DNA from: an uncultured Erysipelotrichaceae bacterium | GTDB taxonomy: Bacteria > Bacillota_I > Bacilli_A > RF39 > UBA660 | DNA: 48,449 nucleotides | Direction: 5' to 3' | Assembly (NCBI GenBank): GCA_902764145.1 | Contig: CACWUS010000009.1 | Location: 1 to 48,449 of the forward strand | In this document: positions 7,351 through 16,305 of the stretch, one piece after another | Position numbering within the stretch: the stretch's first letter is position 1 | Layout: every line of letters begins with the position of its first letter | Program-made: the position numbers and the translations under genes | Notes under the pieces: generated by a model | Told to the model about the DNA's origin: nothing | Seen by the model: only the letters and a program-made list of their open reading frames with translations | The model's database searches: none

Positions 7351-8575
7351 ATTTTCTTACTAAATGACATGGAAGTCCATTTTTAAATATTGGTTTTAGT
7401 TCACCAATTATTAATGGCCTTGCATAATCTAAGTATTCTTTCTTTAATTGTCTGTTCTTTATATCTATCCAATCATTTGGTATTTTCTTTTCAACATTTG
7501 CAATTTTATGAATATCAAATAAACTAGTTGTACATGAATATTTTTCATTTTTACTTCTTTTTAATACTACCATCATTCCAGTTTTTCCTTGGTTTGCTGC
7601 TAAAACAGCTTTCATACCAACTTTCTCTGCTTCCTTTATATCTGTTAATGATGACAAATGACTTGCAGCTCTTTGCAACGTTGAAAATTCTATTGCTCTT
7701 GTTTTAAGTCCTGTTTCTTTCGCCACAATACTTGCAAGAGTGCTAGCACAACCAGATAATTGTTTATGACCAAAAGCATCTACTTTTCTATTATCATCAG
7801 AGAGTTCACATACAAATTTTCCATCTGCAGTTTGGATTCCTTCTGAAACAGCAATTACTATACTAGATTTAGTTTTAGCTAAAGTTTTCACTCTATCTAA
7901 AAATTCATTTAAATCAAATTCATTTTCAGGTAAATAGATTGCATCAACGCCTTCTGAATCATCACCTTTAACAAGAGATGCAGCAGCAGTAAGCCATCCA
8001 GCATGACGTCCCATTATTTCAACTATACAAACTGTAAGTCTACTTTTGTTAAAAGATGCATTATCTCTTATTATTTCTTTTATGCTTGAAGCTATATATT
8101 TAGCAGCACTACCATATCCTGGACAATGATCTGTTATAGGTAAATCATTATCTATTGTTTTAGGTACTCCAATAAATTTTTGCTTCTTATTGTTTTCTTT
8201 TGCATAATCACTTAACATTTTAATAGTGTCCATCGAATCATTTCCACCAGCATAGAAAAATGCATCTATTTCATATTTATCTAAAATGTTAAATATTTTT
8301 TCATATACTTCTTTATTATCTTCAATTTTTGGTAATTTATACCTACAAGAACCTAAAAATGCACTTGGTGTTCTTTTTAATAATTCATAATTATTTTTAT
8401 CGCTTAAATAATCATCTAAATTAATAATATTTTCATTTAAAAAACCTTCAATACCATTAACCATTCCATAGATATTCTTAACCCCTATTTTTTTTGCTTG
8501 TTTATATACACCTGCTATACTTGAATTAATTACAGCAGTAGGTCCTCCTGATTGACCAACTATTATATTTTTCAT
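7349..8575 (-). CDS. pfp: PPi-type 6-phosphofructokinase
   Basis: Phosphorylates fructose 6-phosphate to the 1,6-bisphosphate in glycolysis. In 408 residues the N-terminal nucleotide/PPi loop is VGQSGGPTAVINSS. The donor-site motif reads AGGNDSMDT (about residue 100), with Asp where ATP enzymes have the second Gly of GGDGS. The catalytic motif is PKTIDNDLP, with Lys where ATP enzymes have Gly. Asp and Lys at these two sites mark PPi-dependent enzymes, though the donor should be tested. EIMGRHAGWL binds the sugar phosphate. GGAGG seven bases before ATG 8575 rejects the longer start at 8596. Monocistronic with its own terminator. Confidence 0.88.
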   Translation of the reverse strand: MKNIIVGQSGGPTAVINSSIAGVYKQAKKIGVKNIYGMVNGIEGFLNENIINLDDYLSDKNNYELLKRTPSAFLGSCRYKLPKIEDNKEVYEKIFNILDKYEIDAFFYAGGNDSMDTIKMLSDYAKENNKKQKFIGVPKTIDNDLPITDHCPGYGSAAKYIASSIKEIIRDNASFNKSRLTVCIVEIMGRHAGWLTAAASLVKGDDSEGVDAIYLPENEFDLNEFLDRVKTLAKTKSSIVIAVSEGIQTADGKFVCELSDDNRKVDAFGHKQLSGCASTLASIVAKETGLKTRAIEFSTLQRAASHLSSLTDIKEAEKVGMKAVLAANQGKTGMMVVLKRSKNEKYSCTTSLFDIHKIANVEKKIPNDWIDIKNRQLKKEYLDYARPLIIGELKPIFKNGLPCHLVRK

Positions 8576-8620
8576 AAATATGCCTCCAAGAGTCATTATA
8601 CCATTTTATTATCAAAATAA

Positions 8621-8643
8621 AAATAGGATTTTACTCCTATTTA
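8621..8643 (-). terminator. Terminator of the HPt-receiver gene
   Basis: Minus-strand AAATAGGA-GTAAAA-TCCTATTT stem then TTATTTT; includes the stop region of the gene at 8637. Confidence 0.75.
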
Positions 8644-9413
8644 GCTCTAGATAATGTTCTTTCTACAATTCTCTTAACATCTTTTTCTGTAAATGGTTTT
8701 TGTAACATATCAACTATTGGATATTGAAATGCTTTATCTATTAAATCTCTATCTTCTGCTCCAGTTATTATTGATACTGGATATTTAGCAAATAAATTAT
8801 TTTGATTAAAATATTCAAGAACCCCAAATCCATCAACATTAGGCATATTTAAGTCAAGAAACATTGCTTTAATCTTGTTTTCTGTATCATTACCTATAAT
8901 AGTTATTGCTTCTCCACCATCAACTGCTACAACAACATCAAATCTTTCATTAAATATTGAATATATAAATGATCTTATTAAATCAGAATCATCAACAACT
9001 AAAATAGTTGCTTCTTTAGGCGTACCATTATTTTCATCAACGATTTCTATTGGTGCATTTACTAAATATCTTCTTCCTAATTCTATCATTTTATTAGTTT
9101 CTTCAAATATTTCATTTAAATGATCATGTACATAGTTAATATTTCCATCTTTACTTTCCATTTCATGTTCAAGTGCCATTTCAGCTAAATGAGTAAAACC
9201 TAAATATCTTGCATCACTCTTTAAAGCATGAGCACTTCTTCCATAGCTTTCTAAATCTCCTGCTTCACTGAAAGTTTTTAAATCATTTAATTTTTCATTA
9301 GCCTTTTTTAGAAACTCACTCATTATTTCATCATATGTTTCCATATCTTCTAATAAATCTAAGCTCTTTTCCAAATCTACACCATTTTCTTTTAATATAT
9401 TTATATCGTTCAT
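8637..9413 (-). CDS. Orphan HPt-receiver signalling protein
   Basis: The 258-residue cytoplasmic protein has two phosphorelay domains. Residues about 20-110 form a histidine phosphotransfer helix bundle with the site AHALKSDARYLGF. Residues about 135-255 form a response-regulator receiver: DDSDL acidic pocket, phospho-acceptor in MFLDLNMPNVDG, Thr in SIITGAED and Lys in LQKPF. No output domain follows and no histidine kinase is encoded nearby, so it probably relays phosphate between partners or binds a target directly. I set the start at ATG 9413 behind GGTGAT; the upstream part of the frame encodes a Lys/Ile-rich leader without an RBS. Monocistronic. Confidence 0.85.
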   Translation of the reverse strand: MNDINILKENGVDLEKSLDLLEDMETYDEIMSEFLKKANEKLNDLKTFSEAGDLESYGRSAHALKSDARYLGFTHLAEMALEHEMESKDGNINYVHDHLNEIFEETNKMIELGRRYLVNAPIEIVDENNGTPKEATILVVDDSDLIRSFIYSIFNERFDVVVAVDGGEAITIIGNDTENKIKAMFLDLNMPNVDGFGVLEYFNQNNLFAKYPVSIITGAEDRDLIDKAFQYPIVDMLQKPFTEKDVKRIVERTLSRAK

Positions 9414-9458
9414 AATATCACCTATATTAATTATACATTTTTTTAAAAAAATAGTAAA

Positions 9459-9485
9459 CAAAAACTGTTTTATTAAACAGTTTTT
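9459..9485 (-). terminator. Terminator of the dnaG-rpoD-trmK operon
   Basis: Minus-strand AAACTGTTT-AATA-AAACAGTTTTT hairpin. The stop codon of trmK lies within it and T-rich sequence follows. Confidence 0.75.
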
Positions 9486-10093
9486 AATTTTTTATCTATA
9501 ATTTCTAACATTTTATCAACTTTTTTATTTTTATCTTCCGATGTTTTTTTAATTATTTTATATTTATTTGATAAGTATTCTAAATATTCTTTATATAAAT
9601 CTATATCTTTATGATTTAAACCAATTAATAATTCACTTTCACTATAATTCTTATTCCCTGGAACAAATAATATTAAATTATAATATTTATTATTTTCTTT
9701 TATTATTTGCTCTTCACTAACTATATACCCAAAAGTATTCATCTTTTCTCTTAATATATCATGATAATTATTAGATATAGTGATTATTTTCTTGAATTTT
9801 ATTTTAGTATTAGATAAAATCTCAATTATTGTATGAGTTCCCATTCCAGATAAAACTAATGTATCAACTTCATCTTTATTTATTTTTTCCAATCCGTTTG
9901 AAACTCTAAAATCAATCCTATCATCTTTAATACTTTCTTTTGCTTTTTTAATTACCTTTTCACTTATATCAGAAGCTATAGAACATTGATTTCTTGTTAA
10001 TAATAATTTTGAAAGTTTTGCTTGATCACACCCAACATCAACTACTTTATCTTTTTCATCAATAAATGAAAATATTGCTTCTATTCTATTCAA
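9473..10093 (-). CDS. trmK: tRNA (adenine22-N1)-methyltransferase TrmK
   Basis: SAM-dependent enzyme that methylates N1 of A22 in tRNA (B. subtilis TrmK/YqfN). In 206 residues the Rossmann part shows the SAM loop [13 protein letters not shown], an acidic residue after the second strand ([13 protein letters not shown]) and the family motif [15 protein letters not shown] near residue 80. The C-terminal third is a Lys-rich helical coiled segment, as in the family. The start at 10093 overlaps the rpoD stop by 8 bases. Placement right after rpoD is the same as in many Bacillota. Confidence 0.88.
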   Translation of the reverse strand: MNRIEAIFSFIDEKDKVVDVGCDQAKLSKLLLTRNQCSIASDISEKVIKKAKESIKDDRIDFRVSNGLEKINKDEVDTLVLSGMGTHTIIEILSNTKIKFKKIITISNNYHDILREKMNTFGYIVSEEQIIKENNKYYNLILFVPGNKNYSESELLIGLNHKDIDLYKEYLEYLSNKYKIIKKTSEDKNKKVDKMLEIIDKKLKTV

Positions 10094-11177
10094 TTAAGAA
10101 ATCTTTAAGTTTTTTAGCTCTTGATGGGTGTCTTAATTTTCTAAGAGCTTTTGCTTCAATTTGTCTAATTCTTTCACGAGTAACTTTAAATTGCTTTCCA
10201 ACTTCTTCTAATGTATGACTTGATCCATCAAATAATCCAAATCTAAGTTCTAACACTTCTTTTTCACGAACTGTTAAAGTATCTAACACTTCACGAAGTT
10301 CATCTTTAAGGATTTCATAAGTTGCAAATTCTTCTGGAGACATTGTTCTTTCATCTGCAAGAAAATCTCCTAAATGTGAATCATCTTCTTCACCTATTGG
10401 TGTTTCTAAAGATACAGGATCTTGACTAATTTTCCTAATTTCAGCAATTTTATCAACAGATAACCCCATTTTTTTAGATAATTCTTGATCAGTTGGTTCT
10501 CTATTTAATTCTAAAGTCATTTGTCTTTCGATTCTAGCCATTTTATTAATTGTTTCAACCATATGAACAGGAACCCTAATTGTTCTTGCTTGATCTGCAA
10601 GAGCACGTGTTATTGCTTGTCTAATCCACCATGTAGCATAAGTAGAAAATTTATATCCTTTATCATAGTCAAATTTTTCTACTGCTTTCATTAAGCCAAT
10701 ATTACCTTCTTGAATTAAATCTAAGAATAAAAGTCCACGACCAACATATCTTTTAGCAATACTAACAACTAAACGTAAGTTTGATTCAGCCAAAATATTT
10801 TTAGCATGTTCATCTCCCTCTGCTACACGTCTAGATAATTCTTGTTCTTCTTCTAATGTAAGAAGGCTTATTTTACCTATTTCTTTTAAATACATTCTAA
10901 CATTATCATTAACAGACATATCTTTGCTTTCATCAGGTACATCATCAACAATAATATCGTCTTTAAGGTTAATTTCTCCACCATCTTCATCATCTTCAGC
11001 TCTTACATCAATCTTATTTTCAGTTAGAATATTATATAGTTTATCAAGAGATTCACTATCTAAATCTAAATCTATTGTTTTTTTAGCTATTTGTTCATAA
11101 GTTAAATAACCTTGTTCCTTTCCTGTTTTCACTAATTCTTCGATTCTTTCATCAAATGTTTTAATATTGTTTACCAT
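10086..11177 (-). CDS. rpoD: Primary sigma factor RpoD (sigma-70/sigma-A)
   Basis: Directs RNA polymerase to housekeeping promoters. In 363 residues there is a short region 1.1 (about 1-85) with an acidic linker ([10 protein letters not shown]), region 1.2 ([15 protein letters not shown]), region 2 with the core-binding and melting helices ending in [17 protein letters not shown], and region 3 ([18 protein letters not shown]). Region 4 follows with [20 protein letters not shown] and the recognition helix [20 protein letters not shown]. All regions are intact. Its presence agrees with the TTGACA/TATAAT-like promoters seen here. It overlaps dnaG by 7 bases and trmK by 8. Confidence 0.97.
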   Translation of the reverse strand: MVNNIKTFDERIEELVKTGKEQGYLTYEQIAKKTIDLDLDSESLDKLYNILTENKIDVRAEDDEDGGEINLKDDIIVDDVPDESKDMSVNDNVRMYLKEIGKISLLTLEEEQELSRRVAEGDEHAKNILAESNLRLVVSIAKRYVGRGLLFLDLIQEGNIGLMKAVEKFDYDKGYKFSTYATWWIRQAITRALADQARTIRVPVHMVETINKMARIERQMTLELNREPTDQELSKKMGLSVDKIAEIRKISQDPVSLETPIGEEDDSHLGDFLADERTMSPEEFATYEILKDELREVLDTLTVREKEVLELRFGLFDGSSHTLEEVGKQFKVTRERIRQIEAKALRKLRHPSRAKKLKDFLIE

Positions 11178-12904
11178 TTTAACACTTCCTTATTCATATT
11201 TTGTATTTTATTTGCTATTTCTATTTTTTTATTTATATCTAACGTTTCATTCATTTCTTTTTTTAATTCATTTTTTCTTTTTTCTATTGAGTATTTTTTG
11301 ATTGTATTTATATAATCATCTAATTCACTCATTGTATATTTTTCATCATTATGATATTTCATTACTTCTTTTAGTGTTTCATTTAAGACTTCATTATCAC
11401 TAATATAATCAATAAAGTCACTATAATTAAAATATCCATAAGTATTTCTAAATTCAATTATCTTATATGCTAGATTTGACATATTATCATGAACTAAGTA
11501 TCCAAGACTATTTTCAAAATATAATATAACATCATCATAATAAAGCATTAGATAAATTATTCTTATTTCACTAATATCATATTTATTATATCTTTTAGTT
11601 TTCTTTTCTTCTTGAACAACTTTTTTATTACCAGTTGTTTTAAGTTTACTCTTAATTATCGACTCATCTATTCCAAATTCATTTGCTATTTCTTTTGTTT
11701 TTAATTCTTTTAAGATATCATCGTCTATTTCATTAATAGCTTTTATTGCTTCATTTATATATTTACTTATCTCATCAGAATTTTTCATATTCTTATTTGA
11801 CTTTAAATAATTTAATTTAAAATCTATAAAAGGTATTCTATTATTATAAGCAATATCAAATGCATCTTTTCCTTTATGAACAATATATTCATCACTATCT
11901 TTATAATCATCAAATACAATTACGCTAACATCTATATTGTTTTTTATTAATTCTTCACCAATACTTAATGTAGCATTCTTACCTGGATCGTCTTGATCTA
12001 GATTTAAAATAACTCTGCATTTATATTTAATAATTTTATCTAAATGTTCACGCGTAAATGCTGTTCCCATTAATGCAACTACATTTTTATATCCAATCGT
12101 AGACATTCTAATGGTATCCATAAATCCTTCTGTGATAATAATTTCTTTACTTTTTTTAATATTAATTAATGCATTATTAATATTATAAAATGTACCACTC
12201 TTTTTAAAAATATTTGTTTCCCTAGAATTTGAATATTTTGACAACGTATTATCTTTTAAATCATCAGATAAGTATTTTCTTCCAGAAAAAGCAATAACAT
12301 TATTGTCTTCATCTATAATAGGAAAAATAATTCTATTTTGAAAAGTATCATATGTTTTTCCATTAATACTTTTACAAATATCAACTTCTATTAAATCATT
12401 AACATCATATTTTTTTGATAATAAATCAGTTAATTTATTATTAGTAGCAAGCCCAATATTAAATTCATTAATAATATCTTTATCAATATTTCTATCACCT
12501 AAATATTTAAGAGCTTCACGTCCTTCATTAGATATCAAGTTGTTTTTAAAAAATTTTAAAGCTGTATCATTAATTTCATAAAATTTTTGGTATGCACTAT
12601 TCTTTTTTGCCGGAGATTTAACATTAAGCTTTATGCCAACTCTATCAGCAAGTATTTTTAATGCTTCTTCAAAAGATACTCCATTGTATTTTTGAACGAA
12701 TGTTATTACATTACCACTCTCTCCACATGAAAAACATTTATATATTTGTTTGTCAGGATGTACACTAAATGATGGTGAATGGTCATCATGGAAAGGACAA
12801 AGAGCTTTGTTCTTTTCATTTAAGTTAATATAACTACCAATAACATCAACTATATCATTATGAGATTTTATTTCATCAATAATCTCTTTTGAAACAAATG
12901 CCAT
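11171..12904 (-). CDS. dnaG: DNA primase DnaG
   Basis: Makes RNA primers at the replication fork. In 577 residues the order is: CHC2 zinc-binding domain ([18 protein letters not shown], then [13 protein letters not shown], about residues 37-70), RNA-polymerase core, and TOPRIM domain with [10 protein letters not shown] (about residue 255) and [11 protein letters not shown] (about residue 302). A Lys/Ile/Asn-rich helical C-terminus for helicase contact follows. The acidic TOPRIM residues Glu, Asp and Asp are present. AGGAGGGC precedes the ATG at 12904. First gene of the dnaG-rpoD-trmK operon, with a near-consensus promoter at 12984-13012. Confidence 0.95.
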   Translation of the reverse strand: MAFVSKEIIDEIKSHNDIVDVIGSYINLNEKNKALCPFHDDHSPSFSVHPDKQIYKCFSCGESGNVITFVQKYNGVSFEEALKILADRVGIKLNVKSPAKKNSAYQKFYEINDTALKFFKNNLISNEGREALKYLGDRNIDKDIINEFNIGLATNNKLTDLLSKKYDVNDLIEVDICKSINGKTYDTFQNRIIFPIIDEDNNVIAFSGRKYLSDDLKDNTLSKYSNSRETNIFKKSGTFYNINNALINIKKSKEIIITEGFMDTIRMSTIGYKNVVALMGTAFTREHLDKIIKYKCRVILNLDQDDPGKNATLSIGEELIKNNIDVSVIVFDDYKDSDEYIVHKGKDAFDIAYNNRIPFIDFKLNYLKSNKNMKNSDEISKYINEAIKAINEIDDDILKELKTKEIANEFGIDESIIKSKLKTTGNKKVVQEEKKTKRYNKYDISEIRIIYLMLYYDDVILYFENSLGYLVHDNMSNLAYKIIEFRNTYGYFNYSDFIDYISDNEVLNETLKEVMKYHNDEKYTMSELDDYINTIKKYSIEKRKNELKKEMNETLDINKKIEIANKIQNMNKEVLKW

Positions 12905-12983
12905 TTTTGCCCTCCTAATAAATATATACGCTGGAAAAAATTAAAACACTTCTTTTTTTAAAATATTTTTTAAAAACGAGCAT

Positions 12984-13012
12984 ATTATATCATAATAACT
13001 ATTTTATTTCAA
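12984..13012 (-). promoter_or_regulatory. Promoter of dnaG-rpoD-trmK
   Basis: On the minus strand, -35 TTGAAA (13007-13012), a 17-base spacer and -10 TATAAT (12984-12989). It lies about 80 bases before the dnaG ATG. The -35 touches the T-tract of the preceding terminator. Confidence 0.75.
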
Positions 13013-13037
13013 ATAAAAATGCTAATTACTTAGCATT
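13011..13037 (-). terminator. Terminator after the ABC transporter scar
   Basis: Minus-strand AATGCTAA-GTAA-TTAGCATT stem (13018-13037) followed by TTTATTT. A well-formed terminator kept after the gene in front of it decayed. Confidence 0.8.
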
Positions 13038-13420
13038 ATTTATTAAGAATTACTTCTATTGGTTTAACTTTGTTAATCTTATTTATTAATATTGAAGTTA
13101 TAATAAATGATATAAATATATTAAATATTAAAACTATAAATACAACTATTGGTTTAATTACTATCCCATTTAATGTAAAAAATAAATTATCAAATAAATA
13201 GTTATTTAAAACTCTACATTCAATAAGCCACATTATCATACCAAATATCCATAATATAAATGCTATTAGAAAAGTAAAGAGTACTTTTACCGCTACCACT
13301 TTTTCCTACAATAAAAACAATGCCTTTATTTTCAAATTCTATGTTAATGTCTTTTAGTGCTTCTGTTATTATGCCTTTTTTAGATTTATAAGTTTTGCTT
13401 ATTCCTTTTAGTTCTATCAT
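13036..13420 (-). pseudogene. ABC transporter remnant: ATPase start joined to permease end
   Basis: From ATG 13420 (behind AGGAG) the frame reads the start of a MacB/LolD-type ATPase: MIELKGISKTYKSKKG, then IVFIVGKSGSGKSTL with Walker A. The homology stops right there near 13285. In another frame, from about 13290 down to the TAA at 13036, the sequence encodes the last two membrane helices of an FtsX/MacB-type permease and its typical tail KINKVKPIEVILNK. The rest of the ATPase and most of the permease are gone, so a single internal deletion joined the two ends out of frame. The terminator behind it is intact. What it exported is unknown; a peptide-type exporter is the usual role of such pairs. 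Confidence 0.75.
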
Positions 13421-13454
13421 GTTTTTCTCCTATTATATTTTAACATACATTAAT

Positions 13455-13483
13455 TTGACTTTAAAGATACTTTTTGATATAAT
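13455..13483 (+). promoter_or_regulatory. Promoter of the two-kinase operon
   Basis: -35 TTGACT (13455-13460), exactly 17 bases, -10 TATAAT (13478-13483). AAGGGG follows before the ATG at 13509. Confidence 0.8.
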
Positions 13484-13508
13484 ATAGCGCGATTTTAAGG
13501 GGTTTATT

Positions 13509-14243
13509 ATGGAATATAAAACATTTAATTTAAAAGGAACTAGAGAACTTACAGACTCACATCATTCAGAAAGTAGAATTTTTATAAAAGGAAGTGAACT
13601 ATTTAAAATATTAAATGGTGATAAAATTACTTCTAAAAGAAAAGAAACAATAGAATTACTAAGTGAATTTTCAAATCCTTTTTGTGTATTTCCAAATTAT
13701 GGTTTATTAAATAAAAAAGGTGATTTTTGTGGCTATGAAATGGAGTACCAATATAATTATACAATAATGCTTGAATATTTAAGTCACAATTATATTCCAT
13801 TTGAAATAAGAAAAGAATGTATTAAAATGCTTTGTAGAGCCATTGATTATTTAGAAAGAAATGGTATTTCATTTATTGATTTACACTCTGAAAATATACT
13901 TATGAATGATAAAGGAATTAAAATAATAGATTTAGATGGGTCTATTCCATATGAACATATATCTAGTTATAGTAAAAATGCAAGGAAAGCTATTACAAAT
14001 ATGAGGCTCGCTCTTATGTCACTTTCTCTTTTATTTAATAATCCAATTATTGAATATAATTTTCCAAATGATTCAGAAGTCAATAAATTATTAAAATCAT
14101 TAAATAAAAATCAAGCAGAAATTATTAAAAAAGTATTTACGTATGATAATGGCACGGATACAATAATTGATATTGAAGAAGATATAGATTCATATGATGA
14201 AGAAAAAGTTGAATATGCAAGACATATTTTAAGATTGAGGTAG
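13509..14243 (+). CDS. Atypical protein-kinase-fold protein A
   Basis: This 244-residue cytoplasmic protein has a kinase-like core. A candidate ATP-binding Lys is in SELFKILNGD (about residue 33). The catalytic loop reads FIDLHSENILM (about residue 120-131, Asp-Leu-His-x-x-Asn), and the metal motif is IIDLDGS in place of DFG. The small lobe is short and the C-terminal lobe is reduced, ending in an acidic stretch (DIEEDIDSYDEE). The pattern is shared with its neighbour at 14246, so they are diverged duplicates. No membrane helix or sensor domain is seen. The substrate is unknown; a small-molecule kinase of the phosphotransferase superfamily is an alternative. First gene of a two-gene operon with a strong promoter. 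Confidence 0.6.
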   Translation: MEYKTFNLKGTRELTDSHHSESRIFIKGSELFKILNGDKITSKRKETIELLSEFSNPFCVFPNYGLLNKKGDFCGYEMEYQYNYTIMLEYLSHNYIPFEIRKECIKMLCRAIDYLERNGISFIDLHSENILMNDKGIKIIDLDGSIPYEHISSYSKNARKAITNMRLALMSLSLLFNNPIIEYNFPNDSEVNKLLKSLNKNQAEIIKKVFTYDNGTDTIIDIEEDIDSYDEEKVEYARHILRLR

Positions 14244-14245
14244 AA

Positions 14246-15025
14246 ATGGAAAACAAATTAGTAACAAAAAAATTTATATCTGATTACTCTCCTTGCTTAT
14301 TTGGAACAGGTGAAGAATCAACTATGTTTCATAATGAAAAATATTTACTTAAATTTATTAAAAGTGAATATTTAAAAGATGACAGAGAACAGATAATAAA
14401 AAGATTAGAAGAATTGTCTCACCCTAATATTGTAATACCTGAATTTTTGCTTCATGATAGAAAATCTTTTCTAGGTTATGGTATGATTTATTATAGTGAT
14501 TATACTTCATTAGATAAGATAGTTTCTGATACAATTTTTTCTAAAAATAAAGATTATCCTTTCGAAGTTAGAAAAAAGATAGTATTAAAGCTTTATGAAA
14601 CTCTAGAGTTTTTAAAAAGACAACAATTTGCTTTCTATGACATACATGGTGGGAATTTCTTAATTAAAGATGATGATGTAAAAATAGTAGACTTAGATAG
14701 TGGTGTATTTAAAGGAACAACTAATGCAAATGTAAGTTATCATCCAGCATACTTGCACTCATCGAAACAGTTTGCATTATTCGCTTTATCATTCATTTAT
14801 AATACTGACTGGATGAAATTTAAACTTGGATTTGAACATCCAATGTCTCGTGCTTGTCAAAACAAAGAAAATCTGTTTAGATTTTTACCAGATAATCTTG
14901 AAGAGTTTTATAGATATGCTCTAGGAGATGATTATTATATCTTTAATGAAACTCCTGATTGTTTAGATAGTATAGATGAATCAATATATGATGAATCATT
15001 ACAAATATTACAAAAGAGACTATAA
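14246..15025 (+). CDS. Atypical protein-kinase-fold protein B
   Basis: This 259-residue paralogue of the upstream gene starts two bases after it. Candidate Lys in KYLLKFIKSE (about residue 33), an HPNI turn as in eukaryotic-like kinases, a catalytic loop FYDIHGGNFLI (about residue 131) and a metal motif IVDLDSG. The Asp-Ile-His-x-x-Asn and Asp-x-Asp residues needed for phosphotransfer are present in both proteins, so neither is an obvious pseudokinase. The C-terminus is helical and acidic. The role is unknown. It ends convergently with scpB and shares its terminator. Confidence 0.6.
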   Translation: MENKLVTKKFISDYSPCLFGTGEESTMFHNEKYLLKFIKSEYLKDDREQIIKRLEELSHPNIVIPEFLLHDRKSFLGYGMIYYSDYTSLDKIVSDTIFSKNKDYPFEVRKKIVLKLYETLEFLKRQQFAFYDIHGGNFLIKDDDVKIVDLDSGVFKGTTNANVSYHPAYLHSSKQFALFALSFIYNTDWMKFKLGFEHPMSRACQNKENLFRFLPDNLEEFYRYALGDDYYIFNETPDCLDSIDESIYDESLQILQKRL

Positions 15026-15044
15026 ATTATATAGTCTCTTTATA
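15012..15044. terminator. Shared bidirectional terminator between kinase B and scpB
   Basis: AAAGAGACTATA (15013-15024) pairs with TATAGTCTCTTT (15030-15041). It includes or abuts the stop codons of both convergent genes, which are one base apart. Confidence 0.75.
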
Positions 15045-15599
15045 TGTTGAATCATATAAGTCTCCTTCATCATTTTCTTTCATTTCCTGTACTATAAGTT
15101 CAGGTAAATCTTCCTTTGATGAAAGACCAAAATAATCTAAAAATTCATTTGTAGTTTTATATAAATTTGGTTTTCCTATTGTATCTTCCTTGCCACATAT
15201 TTTAATAAAACCTCTAGCAAGTAATCTTCTAACTATTTGAGAAGAATTAACTCCTCTTATTTCATCAATTTTAAGTCTTGTTATTGGCTCATTATAAGCT
15301 ATTACTGCTAGTACTTCCAAAGCAGCATTAGATAAATTAGTTGTTTTTGATTCAGTAACTAATTTTTCATAATAATCTTTATGTTCCTCTTTAGTAGTCA
15401 ATTTAAATGTATTTCCCAAATAAGATATTCTAAGACCACGATCATTTGATTCATAATCTTTTTTTAATTCAAGTAAAGTATTTTTAACATCTTCTTCACT
15501 TATTTCCAAAATATTAGCCATTTCCTTTATAGTTATTCCTTCATCACCAACTATAAATAGGATTCCTTCTAGTATTGCTTTGTGATTCACTTTAATCAA
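15027..15599 (-). CDS. scpB: Segregation and condensation protein ScpB
   Basis: Non-SMC subunit of the Smc-ScpAB condensin, needed for chromosome compaction and segregation. The 190-residue protein has two winged-helix domains: MIKVNHKAILEGILFIVGDEG with SISEEDVK-like turns at the start, and AALEVLAVIAYNEPITRLKIDEIRGVNSSQIVRRLLARGFI in the second (shown here as the conserved stretch near residues 92-132). KPNLYKTTNEFLDYFGL follows. The start at 15599 overlaps the scpA end by 8 bases. Confidence 0.93.
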   Translation of the reverse strand: MIKVNHKAILEGILFIVGDEGITIKEMANILEISEEDVKNTLLELKKDYESNDRGLRISYLGNTFKLTTKEEHKDYYEKLVTESKTTNLSNAALEVLAVIAYNEPITRLKIDEIRGVNSSQIVRRLLARGFIKICGKEDTIGKPNLYKTTNEFLDYFGLSSKEDLPELIVQEMKENDEGDLYDSTYKETI

Positions 15600-16305
15600 C
15601 TCTTTCTAAATAAATATCTGAAAAATTATTATCTTGCTTTAGAGTAATTTCCCTATTTTTAGCCATTTCTAAAACTGATAAGAATGTAACTACTACATAA
15701 GGTTTACTAAAATCATCAAATAATTCTACAAAATTAACTTTTTTCTTTTCTTTAAGTATCTCTCTTATTTTAACAACTCTTTCTTTAACTGACAACTCTT
15801 TTCTAGCAATTTTTGTATTAACTGGTTTATTATATTCTTGTCTTTCGAGTAATCTTTGAAAAGCTTCAATTAAATTTTCTACACTGACAGTTCCATCATT
15901 TTCTAGAACTTCTTTTGAATAATTTTTTAATGATTCAGGTGCTTTTGTATAATAATTTGATCTATTTTCCTCAAGATTTCTAAATATTTCTGTGCTCTCT
16001 TTGTATTTTTTATACTCAATTAATCTTTTCTTTAATACTTCTTCTGAATTTTCTTCCTCTTCTAGTGTTTCTTCTTCTTTAACTGGTAATAGTTTTTTAC
16101 TTTTCATTTCAATCAATTCTGCTGCCATTACCAAATATTCACTAGCGATATCTAAATTCATTTCTGACATATCTTCAATATATTTTAAATATTGATTTGT
16201 AATTTCTGATATATTTATATCAAATATTTCCATTTTAGATTTTTTTATCAAATGAAGAAGTAAATCAAGTGGACCTTCAAAATCCCCTATTAATAAATTG
16301 TCCAT
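15592..16305 (-). CDS. scpA: Segregation and condensation protein ScpA
   Basis: Kleisin of the Smc-ScpAB complex. In 237 residues the N-terminal Smc-neck-binding part is GDFEGPLDLLLHLIKKSKM, followed by DINISEITNQYLKYI and the helix YLVMAAELIEMKSKKLLP. The middle is an acidic, flexible linker (EEETLEEEENSEE). The C-terminal winged helix ends VVTFLSVLEMAKNREITLKQ. The ATG at 16305 overlaps the stop of the upstream gene by one base (TAATG), so translation of the upstream gene, scpA and scpB is probably coupled. Confidence 0.93.
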   Translation of the reverse strand: MDNLLIGDFEGPLDLLLHLIKKSKMEIFDINISEITNQYLKYIEDMSEMNLDIASEYLVMAAELIEMKSKKLLPVKEEETLEEEENSEEVLKKRLIEYKKYKESTEIFRNLEENRSNYYTKAPESLKNYSKEVLENDGTVSVENLIEAFQRLLERQEYNKPVNTKIARKELSVKERVVKIREILKEKKKVNFVELFDDFSKPYVVVTFLSVLEMAKNREITLKQDNNFSDIYLERVD

